In this document: in pieces, positions 7,529-14,267 of the stretch
How positions within the stretch are numbered: the stretch's first letter is position 1
Layout: each line of letters begins with the position of its first letter
Assembly (NCBI GenBank): GCA_038319625.1
Contig: JBBQDK010000065.1
Coordinates: 1-14,475, forward strand
Direction: 5' to 3'
Length of the DNA: 14,475 nt
Source: JBBQDK01 sp038319625
GTDB taxonomy: Bacteria > Pseudomonadota > Gammaproteobacteria > JBBQDK01
Program-made: the position numbers and the translations under genes
The notes under the pieces: generated by a model
Database searches by the model: none
The model's input: only the letters and a program-made list of their open reading frames with translations
Told to the model about the DNA's origin: nothing

Positions 7529-9124
7529 TCATGCGGGCGTGACCAGGTGCGTGGTCTTCGACGCGCTGGCCAGGAAGCTGCGCACGCGCTCCTCCAACGC
7601 ATAATCGGCCCTGGTCACACGCTCGTGCAGGCGCAGGTGCTCGAGCCATGATTCGACCAAATAGGTTTCAATAAATTTACCGCGTTCTGCGGTGTCTTCG
7701 AACACGCCCCACGCGTAAGCCCCATCGCGCCGTCGCTGCGCCGACAAACGATAGAGCGCGGTGAGAAACGGCTCGCGCTGGTTCAGAAGCACGGCATATT
7801 CGATGGTAACCAACACAGGGCCGGCATCGTCATCGATCTGACCCGCGACGACAGGCGTCGGCCAATGCATCGAAGGTGTAAGGTCGATTGCACCGGACCC
7901 TTGCAGCTTCCAGCGCCGCGTCAGGGGAATTGCGAGCAGCGCGCACGCCGCCGCAACGAAGTGTGTTAGCGACAGACCGATGATGCTGGCCAGACCTCCC
8001 CACAGCGCGCTGCCGATTGCCAGTGCGCCGGAAAATGTAGTGACATAGATTGCGAGCCCGCGACCACGTACCCAATCGGGTAACGAGAACTGCGCCGAAA
8101 CATTCAGGCTCGAGACCGCGGTGATCCAACAGCTGCCTGCCAGCAGGCTCGCGACAAGCGCGGTCCGCGGCTCGCGTGCAATGCCGAACATCCCGAGCGC
8201 CAGGGCGGTACCCACTGCCGCGCCTGCGACCAGCGCGTTCGGAGTGAACGCCATGCGAAGCTTGGGCAATAGCATGGCGCCGAGGATGGCGCCGCCGCCA
8301 ATTGCGCTCAGCAAGATCCCATAGAGCGTAGGACCGCCACCGATCTGCGTGCGCGCAACGAGCGGCAACAAGGCCCAATAAGCGCTTGCGAACAGAAAGA
8401 ACCCGATCGCGCGAAACAATGTCGCGCGCAAGAGTGGATTGTTGCGTGCGTAACGGGCGCCGGTCCGGATCGCGGCAACAAAGCGTTCCGCTGGCAACCG
8501 ACTGTTCCTCTTCTGTGGAGGGCGCCACCACAACAATCCGCCGATGCTGCCAATGTTGGCGACCGCATTAATCCAGAACGGCGCGGCGACACCGATGCCA
8601 ACGGTCAGCACGCCCACTAACGCCGGACCAATGGCGCGGCTGATGTTCATGCCAACGCTGTTGAGTGCTACAGCCGCAGGAAGTTGGTCTTTGCGCTGGA
8701 TCAAAAGCGGGACTATGGACTGCAACGGGGGCGTCACGATCGCAGCACCTGCGCCGAGCAGGAAGGTGAAGATCAATAATGTGCCCGGTGTAATACGGTC
8801 GAGCCAGACAAGCGTCGCGAACGTCGCCGCGATAACGGAAATGCCGCACTCGGCCCAAATCAACAGGCGCCGTTTGTCGACGATGTCGGCCAGAGCACCT
8901 GCCGGCAACGCCAGCAGAAACATCGGCAGACTCGACAAGGCCTGCACCAGCGAGACCATCAAGGGATTGGTGCTGAGATCCGTCATCAGCCAGGCCGCGG
9001 CAGCGGTGTACATCCACCAACCGATGTTGGTGACAACCGTTGCCGTCCACAGCACCGCGTAGGGCGGATGGCGTAACGGGCTCAGGGCCTCGGTCAGCGC
9101 CGAGACATTCTTTAAAGGCTTCAT
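7529..9124 (-). CDS. MFS transporter (MFS_3/EntS-like) with C-terminal ABM-like domain
   Basis: Residues about 15-410 of this 531-residue protein form a 12-helix major facilitator of the MFS_3 group, to which the enterobactin exporter EntS belongs. Visible segments include PPYAVLWTATVVTNIGWWMY, LPMFLLALPAGALADIVDKR (motif A, loop 2-3), GAGAAIVTPPLQSIVPLL, RAIGPALVGVLTVGIGVAAP and SLPDWVRGRGLAIYVTTFSG. After the last helix, about 100 residues (MHWPTPVVAGQIDDDAGPVL to the C-terminus) form a soluble cytoplasmic domain with VTIEYAVLLNQREPFLTALY and ETYLVESWLEHLRLHERVTR, typical of the ABM-like tail found in this branch. The start is set at MKPLKNVSAL, position 9124, by family similarity; an in-frame ATG at 9166 would add 14 residues with no better ribosome site. 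Likely an inner-membrane exporter of small molecules; substrate unknown. Confidence 0.88.
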   Translation of the reverse strand: MKPLKNVSALTEALSPLRHPPYAVLWTATVVTNIGWWMYTAAAAWLMTDLSTNPLMVSLVQALSSLPMFLLALPAGALADIVDKRRLLIWAECGISVIAATFATLVWLDRITPGTLLIFTFLLGAGAAIVTPPLQSIVPLLIQRKDQLPAAVALNSVGMNISRAIGPALVGVLTVGIGVAAPFWINAVANIGSIGGLLWWRPPQKRNSRLPAERFVAAIRTGARYARNNPLLRATLFRAIGFFLFASAYWALLPLVARTQIGGGPTLYGILLSAIGGGAILGAMLLPKLRMAFTPNALVAGAAVGTALALGMFGIAREPRTALVASLLAGSCWITAVSSLNVSAQFSLPDWVRGRGLAIYVTTFSGALAIGSALWGGLASIIGLSLTHFVAAACALLAIPLTRRWKLQGSGAIDLTPSMHWPTPVVAGQIDDDAGPVLVTIEYAVLLNQREPFLTALYRLSAQRRRDGAYAWGVFEDTAERGKFIETYLVESWLEHLRLHERVTRADYALEERVRSFLASASKTTHLVTPA

Positions 9125-9425
9125 GTGGCGCAACCTAGAACGGTGAAGACATGACAGTAATGCCACTCACGACAAGCGCTGTCGAATAGATGCTGAAAGC
9201 TACTTCCAGGGTATCAGATTGATTGGCGATAGACATCGCGGTAAAAGCACTCTTCAAAGGAATCGCCATACAACGCCGGTTGTTCGAGGTCATAAACAAT
9301 TGCCACCACAATCTCCTCTTCAGGTACATGTTGATACTAGCCACGCCGAGCATCTCGTCGAGGCTAGCAATAAGCAGATAATGCAGCCCAGAAGACTTAC
9401 TTCCAACTCATGAGGCCGCCCCCTA
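9125..9425 (-). other. Intergenic region with a possible unidentified decayed coding remnant
   Basis: This 301-base gap separates the deaminase from the exporter and should contain the exporter's promoter if it is not read through. Two minus-strand frames look faintly protein-like. One (9135-9353) reads SLDEMLGVASINMYLKRR. The other (9214-9336) reads PEEEIVVAIVYDLEQPALYG and DSFEECFYRDVYRQSI before TGA. The second has codon use like real genes and no start codon. They may be parts of one frameshifted gene, but I do not recognise the family and cannot assign a function. Confidence 0.3.
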
Positions 9426-9887
9426 CTAAGCCGCGCCGGGAAAGCGGTGGTGCAAGTCGCGCACCTGCTCGGCCAGATCGGCAATGGGGCCCTCCACTAC
9501 CGCGCCGGGAACCACCTCTTGAATGGGCAATGCTTGCACCGGGCTGGGTGCCAGCCCCAGCTCGGCATGCCACTGCGTGAGTTGCCTGGAGGAACTTACG
9601 TACACGATACGTCCCAGACCCACCCAACCGTGCGCGGCGGCACACATCGGACAGTGCTCGCCCGAGGTATAGACGGTTGCGTTGGCCCTGGCTTGCGGCA
9701 GCATATGAGATGCGGCCCAGCGCGCAATCTCGAATTCCGGATGGCGGGTGGGATCCCCCGATGCGATACGATTGCGGTCTTCAAAAAGAACATCTCCGCA
9801 TGCGGTGACAAGCACCGAACCGAACGGTTGGTCACCCGCCGCCAATGCCTCCTCGGCAAGTTCCACGCAGCGACGCAGGTACTGCAT
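9426..9887 (-). CDS. Nucleoside/nucleobase deaminase, cytidine-deoxycytidylate deaminase family
   Basis: The 153-residue protein has the zinc-deaminase layout: an N-terminal helix MQYLRRCVELAEEALAAGDQ, the PFGSVLV strand, an H-P-E motif at 49-51 (RHPEFEIARWAA) giving one zinc ligand and the proton-shuttling Glu, and a P-C-x-x-C motif at 80-82 region (SGEHCPMCAAAHGWVGLGRI; Cys79 and Cys82). The HPE variant in place of HAE is common in the guanine-deaminase/nucleoside-deaminase branch, which together with length argues against tRNA adenosine deaminase TadA. It releases ammonia from a purine or pyrimidine base or nucleoside; the exact substrate is not readable. The ATG at 9887 is preceded by GAGGGA about 12 bases upstream, and TAA closes the frame just above. 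It lies 23 bases after a broken reductase gene and in the same direction as the cytosine deaminase operon. Confidence 0.9.
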   Translation of the reverse strand: MQYLRRCVELAEEALAAGDQPFGSVLVTACGDVLFEDRNRIASGDPTRHPEFEIARWAASHMLPQARANATVYTSGEHCPMCAAAHGWVGLGRIVYVSSSRQLTQWHAELGLAPSPVQALPIQEVVPGAVVEGPIADLAEQVRDLHHRFPGAA

Positions 9888-9910
9888 TTCGGATTATTCC
9901 CTCATGACCT

Positions 9911-10051
9911 TCAGTCCTTCTGGCTTTCATCGTCGCCCTGGTTGAACGAGAACTCTGACGGCGCGAGTTTCGCGATCGCAGTCGCGAGCTTGTGGTTGAA
10001 CGAATCACGACGAAGGCTGCCGATCACCACAGCGATGGGATATTGACTCGT
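9911..10051 (-). pseudogene. N-terminal remnant of an NADPH-dependent FMN/quinone reductase (ChrR-like), start codon lost
   Basis: On the minus strand AGGAGATCAAT is followed at 10051 by ACG, then AGT CAA TAT CCC, reading (T)SQYPIAVVIGSLRRDSFN and HKLATAIAKLAPSEFSF. This is the flavodoxin-like N-terminus of NADPH-dependent FMN reductases such as ChrR and YieF (VIGSLRxDSFNxKLAxAI is the FMN phosphate-binding loop and first helix). The ribosome site has ideal spacing to the ACG, so an ATG-to-ACG change appears to have removed the start. After 35 residues the sequence jumps to NQGDDESQKD and TGA at 9911-9913; relatives have GDLPLYNQDD here and about 140 further residues, so a deletion has removed the rest. 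It sits 37 bases after the SDR gene and 23 before the deaminase and was probably part of the same transcript. It is too short to be listed by ordinary gene calling. Confidence 0.75.
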
Positions 10052-10088
10052 ATTGATCTCCTGAAAGAATTTATTGACTGCAATTGGA

Positions 10089-10868
10089 CTATCGGTACAC
10101 CAGTCCGCCGTCGATCACAGGGGCCTGTCCTGTCATGTAATCAGAGTCAGGGCCCGCCAGGAACGATACAAACGCGGCGACATCCTCCGGTGTCTGCGCC
10201 CGGCCCAGCGCGATGCCCTCGACATACTTCTTGTAGGTCGCGCCAACCGCCGCGCCTGTAAGCTCGGCAAATCGTTTATCGATCTCTACCCACATATCGG
10301 TGCCGACGATGCCGGGGCAGTAAGCGTTGACCGTGATTCCGGCACTCGCATACTCCTGCGCCGCCGCCTGTGTCAGTGCCCGCACGGCGAACTTGGTCGC
10401 GGAGTAGACGCCCAGCATGGCAAAGCCGTCGTGACCGGCGATGGATGCAGCGTTGATGATCTTGCCCTTCTCCTTGCGTTGCTGAAATTTCTTTGCCGCA
10501 GCCTGGATACCCCACAGCACGCCGTTGACGTTGACCTTCAGTATCTGGTCCACTTCATCGGGCGTGACATCGGCGAGCGGCTGAACCTGTGCGATGCCGG
10601 CGTTGTTGATCATGACGTCGAATCCGCCGAGCGTCTTCTCGGCGTGCTCGATCGCGGCATAGACATCGTCGCGTTCCGTAACGTCGGCCTTGAAAGCCGT
10701 CGCCTTGCGGCCCAGTTTGTTTACCTCATCCGCGACCGCGTTCATCTCCACGTCGTTGATATCCACGATCGCGATGTGCGCGCCGTCCTTTGCCAGTCTG
10801 AGTGCGATAGCGCGGCCGATGCCCTGACCCGCGCCGGTGATGAGAACCACTTTACCTTCGATGCTCAT
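10089..10868 (-). CDS. Short-chain dehydrogenase, acetoin/diacetyl reductase type
   Basis: The 259-residue protein is a classical SDR. The NAD-binding TGAGQGIG is at 11-18, Asp36 in VDIND favours NAD(H), NNAG is at 88-91, and the catalytic Ser142 and Y155-SATK-159 are present, followed by PGIVGTDMW. The segments CPGIVGTDMWVEIDKRFAEL and RAQTPEDVAAFVSFLAGPDS and the closing DYMTGQAPVIDGGL closely follow BudC/ButA proteins, which reduce diacetyl to acetoin and acetoin to 2,3-butanediol. No acetolactate synthase or decarboxylase gene is nearby, so another alcohol substrate cannot be excluded. The ATG at 10866-10868 has AGGAG eight bases upstream. It follows the cytosine deaminase gene by 129 bases on the same strand and is followed closely by the ChrR-like remnant. 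Confidence 0.88.
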   Translation of the reverse strand: MSIEGKVVLITGAGQGIGRAIALRLAKDGAHIAIVDINDVEMNAVADEVNKLGRKATAFKADVTERDDVYAAIEHAEKTLGGFDVMINNAGIAQVQPLADVTPDEVDQILKVNVNGVLWGIQAAAKKFQQRKEKGKIINAASIAGHDGFAMLGVYSATKFAVRALTQAAAQEYASAGITVNAYCPGIVGTDMWVEIDKRFAELTGAAVGATYKKYVEGIALGRAQTPEDVAAFVSFLAGPDSDYMTGQAPVIDGGLVYR

Positions 10869-10997
10869 GTTTATTCTCCTATCATTGCGTCGGCGCCGTC
10901 GAATGAAGCACTAGCGCATCATTCCTGATCTCATCCGTAGATTGACTACTCGCTTTGTCTCCGGGCCGATGGTTCCAAAGCCCATTTCGCATCCTTG

Positions 10998-12257
10998 TCA
11001 CTTCGTCTTTCTGAAAACATCCAGTGCGATCTCGTAGCGCGGATCGGATCGCTTGAACAGGTATTCGCCGTGGCGGATCGATGCTAGCGCGTCGGCACGC
11101 TGGCGCACGGCTTCGAAGGGCGAACTAGCGTCCAGTACCAAGAAATTCGCCGGCTTCCCCTCTTCGATACCGTACTGATCTTCCACGTTCAATGTCTTGG
11201 CGCCGTTGTAGGTGATCAGGTCAAGACACCTGTCCAGTTCGTCGAACGACATGGTCTGCGCGAGGTGAATGCCGTTGTCGAGAATGTTCATCAGGTTGCC
11301 ATTACCGGCCGGATACCACGGGTCGTTGATGGAGTCCTGGCCGAAACAGACGTTGATGCCGCTTTCCCACAGCTCTTTCACCCGGGTCAGGCCACGGCGC
11401 TTGGGATAGGTGTCCTGACGGCCCTGCAGATAGGCGTTCTCGGTTGGCAGCGAGATGAAGTTCAGCCCCGACTTCTTAAACAAACTCATCATGCGAAAAG
11501 CGTAGGCATTGTCGGCTGAGCCGAAAGAGCAGGTGTGGCTGGCGGCCGTGCGTGTGCCAATGCCTTCGGCCATCACCAGGGCGTTGAGCAGCTCGACGAA
11601 GCGGGCCATCACGTCGTCGGTCTCGTCGCAATGCACGTCGATCAGTTTGTCGTACTTGACGGCCAGCTCAACGGTGCGGTGGATGGACTTCTCGCCGATC
11701 TCGCGTGCCCACTCGAAGTGCGGGATGGCGCCGACACAGTCCGCGCCCATCTTCAACGCCTCCTCGATCATCTCGTCGCCACCCTTGTAGGCGTACATGC
11801 CCTCCTGCGGGAATGCAACGATCTGAATAGTGACGTTGTCTTTGAGCTGTTCGCGGATTTCCAGCATCGCCTTTAGTCCGGTCAGTGTGGGATCATCCAC
11901 GTCGATGTGGGTGCGGATGAACTGCACACCTTTGGAAACTTCTTCCTGGATGCCCTTCAGCGCACGCTCCTTGGCGTCCTCGAGCGTCTGGGTTTTTTTG
12001 ACATTGTGCCAGCGGGCGATGCCTTCGAACAACGTGCCGCTCTTATTCTTCGCATCTTTGCCACCGCCGGTGTAAACGTAATCCAGGTGCAGGTGGGCAT
12101 CCACATAGGGCGGAACCACCAGACGACCCTGCAGGTCGATTTCCTCGTCTGCCTTGGGCAGATTTTTGCCGATCTGTTTGATGACACCTTTATCGACCAG
12201 GATCTCGCTGGCTCCATCTTGTTGTCGGTAGATCTCGGCGTTGGTGAATTTCTTCAT
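10998..12257 (-). CDS. codA: Cytosine deaminase-type amidohydrolase (CodA-like, Ser at the 314 position)
   Basis: The 419-residue protein aligns along its length with E. coli CodA (427 residues), which deaminates cytosine to uracil and ammonia in the cytoplasm. Metal and catalytic residues are kept: His55 and His57 (PPYVDAHLHLD), Gln151 (FPQEG), His209 and Glu212 (DVHCDETDD), His241 (ASHTCSF) and Asp308. The motif CFGQDSINDPWYP carries Ser309 where E. coli CodA has Asp314 (CFGHDD). That position lines the pocket by the substrate C5; its replacement changes preference toward 5-substituted cytosines, so substrates such as 5-methylcytosine, or a related ring such as creatinine, are possible. The start MKKFTNAEI (12257) has AAGGAG directly upstream; a start five codons earlier would overlap the transporter stop. 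It is the second gene of a two-gene unit with the MFS transporter, 11 bases apart. Confidence 0.9.
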   Translation of the reverse strand: MKKFTNAEIYRQQDGASEILVDKGVIKQIGKNLPKADEEIDLQGRLVVPPYVDAHLHLDYVYTGGGKDAKNKSGTLFEGIARWHNVKKTQTLEDAKERALKGIQEEVSKGVQFIRTHIDVDDPTLTGLKAMLEIREQLKDNVTIQIVAFPQEGMYAYKGGDEMIEEALKMGADCVGAIPHFEWAREIGEKSIHRTVELAVKYDKLIDVHCDETDDVMARFVELLNALVMAEGIGTRTAASHTCSFGSADNAYAFRMMSLFKKSGLNFISLPTENAYLQGRQDTYPKRRGLTRVKELWESGINVCFGQDSINDPWYPAGNGNLMNILDNGIHLAQTMSFDELDRCLDLITYNGAKTLNVEDQYGIEEGKPANFLVLDASSPFEAVRQRADALASIRHGEYLFKRSDPRYEIALDVFRKTK

Positions 12258-12268
12258 GGCATTCTCCT

Positions 12269-13474
12269 TCACGGATTAACAACTGCAGCTGATGAAGACC
12301 GCAGGGTGCGTTTGGCCAGGAACGCGATGATGATGGCCAGAATAAAACAGACCAGTGACATGACCACGATGTGCTTGACACCAGATGTCGGAGAATCATT
12401 CAGGAACATACCACCGACCCAGGTGGCGATCATGATCGACAGGTTGAAGACGCTGGATTGCAGTGACGTCGCGACATCCTTGGCGTTTTCAACCTGTTTG
12501 CTGACGGCGGTCTGATACATAGTCACCAGCGGGCCGAAGGCCAAGCCCCAGAGGAAAAACGCGGCATGCGAGATGACGATAGTCCCTGTGAACGCAAGCA
12601 ACATGGCCATGGCAATGCCGCCAATGCCGAGCATGAGTACGACCAGGGGGCGCAAATACGCGTCGATGTATTTCGCGGAAACAATCACCGAAATCACCGA
12701 GCCGATGCCGAAGATCAGCAGCGCGATACCGATGCCGCCCGCGAAGCCGATCATCTCTACCAGCAAGGTGATGTAGGTGTAAATACCGTAGTGGGCCGCG
12801 ACTGATAGAAAGGTCAACAGCAAGACGATCAGGATCGACGGCATCTTCAGCACCGCCATGGGCGAATTGCTTCTGCTGAGTTGCTCACCTTTCACCGCGG
12901 GCAAATAGAAATACGACAGCACGGCAATGATGGCGACAACCGCGCCCAGGACCAGGAACACACTTCGCCAGCCGAATGTGAGGCCGATCGCCGTCATCGC
13001 TGGCAGGCCGATGCTGATGCCCAGAGTGTTGCCCGACATGATGACCGTGATGGCCTTGCCATGCATGTGTTCGGGCACCAGCCGCGTGCCGTAGGCCGCG
13101 ATCATCGGCCACATCACGCCCGCGCAAATGCCGCCGACAATGCGGAAGGCGACGATGATCGTATAGGACGACGCGAGGCCGACGACAATATTGGAGACCG
13201 CGAACCCGATCAACAGCACCATTAGCAGCGTCTTGCGATTGAACGCCAGGGTAGCGCTGATCAGTGGAATGGCGGCAAAGGCGGAAGCCAACGCATAAAC
13301 GCCGACCAGAAAGCCGACCTCGCTTTCCTCAACGCCCAACCCCTCAGTCATCTGCGGCAAAATGCCCGAGGGCACCAGCTCGGACAGAATACCCACAAAG
13401 GTGACACTGGCCATCAGGCCGAAGACAAACAACGGCAGGGTCTGCTTATCATCTGGAGAGGAAACTGTGGACAT
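12269..13474 (-). CDS. MFS transporter (DHA1/AraJ-like), probable nucleobase transporter partner of codA
   Basis: The 401-residue protein has 12 predicted transmembrane helices and a short N-terminal tail MSTVSSPDDKQT. Helix 1 begins LPLFVFGLMASVTFVGILSE, followed by LVPSGILPQMTEGLGVEESE, the typical opening of the DHA1 AraJ/NepI-like group (COG2814-type); GWRSVFLVLGAVVAIIAVLS is the usual segment of helices 5-6. Group members export sugars, drugs or purine nucleosides, and some import. The stop at 12269-12271 lies 11 bases before the codA start, and the codA ribosome site overlaps the stop, so the two are almost certainly cotranscribed. In E. coli the gene beside codA is the NCS1 permease codB; here an unrelated MFS protein takes its place, which suggests it moves the deaminase's substrate or product. 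The ATG at 13472-13474 has GGAGAA six bases upstream. Confidence 0.85.
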   Translation of the reverse strand: MSTVSSPDDKQTLPLFVFGLMASVTFVGILSELVPSGILPQMTEGLGVEESEVGFLVGVYALASAFAAIPLISATLAFNRKTLLMVLLIGFAVSNIVVGLASSYTIIVAFRIVGGICAGVMWPMIAAYGTRLVPEHMHGKAITVIMSGNTLGISIGLPAMTAIGLTFGWRSVFLVLGAVVAIIAVLSYFYLPAVKGEQLSRSNSPMAVLKMPSILIVLLLTFLSVAAHYGIYTYITLLVEMIGFAGGIGIALLIFGIGSVISVIVSAKYIDAYLRPLVVLMLGIGGIAMAMLLAFTGTIVISHAAFFLWGLAFGPLVTMYQTAVSKQVENAKDVATSLQSSVFNLSIMIATWVGGMFLNDSPTSGVKHIVVMSLVCFILAIIIAFLAKRTLRSSSAAVVNP

Positions 13475-13646
13475 TTAGTTCTCCGTCGCTGTGATTTATT
13501 CTGGTTTTAGCCCGATTGGAGCAAGGGCACATTGCTTCAATGTTTGTGGGGGGGGGCTTGACCGACCAGGGTCTAGTGACGTGATCCGTGTTAAATCAGA
13601 CCTTCTCCAATAGTGGAATTTGGCCCGATCAACTTAAAATCACATA
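13475..13646 (-). promoter_or_regulatory. Upstream region of the MFS-codA operon with dyad and G tract
   Basis: This is the only sizeable gap ahead of the transporter-deaminase unit, so its promoter should lie here. The perfect dyad CATTG-CTT-CAATG occurs at 13530-13542, next to a run of nine G (13548-13556). A weak box pair can be read on the minus strand (TTGCTC, 16 bases, AGAATA) between the dyad and the gene, but it is not convincing. The dyad would fit an operator. Confidence 0.35.
13548..13556. repeat. Homopolymer tract of nine G
   Basis: Nine consecutive G (C on the transcribed-gene strand) lie about 75-82 bases ahead of the MFS-codA start codon. Runs of this length are rare by chance and prone to slippage in replication and in sequencing. 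Confidence 0.9.
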
Positions 13647-13805
13647 CTACGAGGAATTTATCGATCTGTATATGCGCTGGCCTAATATAGATATCGTTTG
13701 TTGCTGTGGCTTAATGTCCCGATACTTTTTGATCGATATCATGACCGGCCTGGAGTTCCAGGATTCTGCAAGCAGAGCGCGACGATTTTTTGGCACGCAG
13801 GTCAT
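13647..13805 (-). CDS. Hypothetical 52-residue frame using the duplicated gdhA ribosome site
   Basis: The frame starts at the ATG 13803-13805 that corresponds exactly to the gdhA start and has the same ribosome site (AAGGTAACAACA). It shares only the first four codons (MTCV against MTYV), then diverges to PKNRRALLAESWNSRPVMIS and ends at TAG 13647-13649. The rest (IKKYRDIKPQQQTISILGQR and a few more) resembles nothing I know, is basic and has no membrane segment. It may simply be the accidental continuation of a truncated gdhA copy; translation is possible because the initiation signals are intact. A plus-strand frame over the same DNA (13588-13836) has no ribosome site and is not supported. 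Confidence 0.25.
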   Translation of the reverse strand: MTCVPKNRRALLAESWNSRPVMISIKKYRDIKPQQQTISILGQRIYRSINSS

Positions 13806-14125
13806 TGTTGTTACCTTATTGCTACTTATTTCTTAGTTTGTTATTTCTTCCCAGCCAACCCAACACAAACGCAATCGCCGGCAGACATTACCAGGGTGCG
13901 CGCTGAGGATTGTCCGCGACCGATGGCGCTCACCGGTGCGCTAATCACATGCGACGACCAGTCAGTACAGTGTTCCGTTGTGACGCAAACCAAATACACT
14001 GCGCGAAGTCGACGGCTATACCGGCAGGTTTTTTTTCGAGGCTATCTTAATTGGCTATCTTTACTCGCCCGTCGATTGAAGCTGGCAGAGGTCACAGGCT
14101 GGTTATCGGCCTCGCCCTGGCAGTT
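13799..14125 (-). repeat. Diverged direct repeat (copy B) of the zinc-finger/gdhA junction
   Basis: The segment matches 4671-4970 in the same orientation. Identical or near-identical blocks are aggtcattgttgttacct (13799-13816 against 4671-4688), cacaaacgcaatcg (13864-13877 against 4707-4720), gaggattgtccgcgacc (13905-13921 against 4749-4765), ctgcgcgaag, and attggct. The spacing differs mainly by an insertion of about 30 AT-rich bases next to the ribosome site in copy B. It therefore contains the end of a YbiI-like gene, the complete intergenic region and the first four gdhA codons. Its left edge (13798) is where gdhA similarity stops, and its right edge is an IS-like end. Confidence 0.85.
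14042..14125 (-). pseudogene. C-terminal fragment of a second YbiI-like zinc-finger gene
   Basis: The minus strand reads NCQGEADNQPV, TSASFNRRASKDSQLR and TAG (14042-14044). This matches the end of E. coli YbiI, which closes with the fourth zinc-ligand Cys, CQ, and NRRGSKDSQLR. Unlike the copy at 4884-5149, the frame here is undamaged to the natural stop. Everything before the Asn is missing; the sequence is interrupted at 14126-14130 by a sequence resembling an IS terminus. About 27 of 88 residues remain. Confidence 0.75.
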
Positions 14126-14126
14126 A

Positions 14127-14210
14127 AGGAACCTCTAATTAATTCGCTGAAGCGGCATCTGCTGCGTTACAGCTGGCTTTAGAATACTCATTTACGCCGT
14201 GTAAACTCCG
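14127..14210. mobile_element. Probable terminus of an IS5-like element or MITE
   Basis: The sequence from ggaacctctaattaattc onward looks like the terminal repeat of IS5-type elements seen widely in proteobacteria (GGAACCTCTGAWTAA-type ends), and it cuts cleanly into the zinc-finger fragment. It continues into a TTTAC-gccgt-GTAAA hairpin (14191-14205) and a run of six T. No transposase of this kind is present, so only the end is left, perhaps because the IS110 element inserted in it. Recognition is from memory of such ends, not alignment. Confidence 0.35.
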
Positions 14211-14267
14211 TTTTTTCACCCATCCGTGCCTTGCATCTGTCTGCTTGATCAAATTAATCAGATGGCA

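Noticed and set aside
10074..10928. Plus-strand open frame of 284 codons
   Set aside because: It is antisense to the SDR gene, lacks a ribosome site and has no recognisable domain; the SDR has complete motifs.
13588..13836. Plus-strand frame of 82 codons
   Set aside because: No ribosome site, no known family, and it runs antisense into the duplicated gdhA leader.
14191..14216. Hairpin TTTAC/GTAAA followed by six T as a rho-independent terminator
   Set aside because: The stem is only five, mostly AT pairs and is separated from the T run by several bases; no gene ends just upstream on the plus strand.
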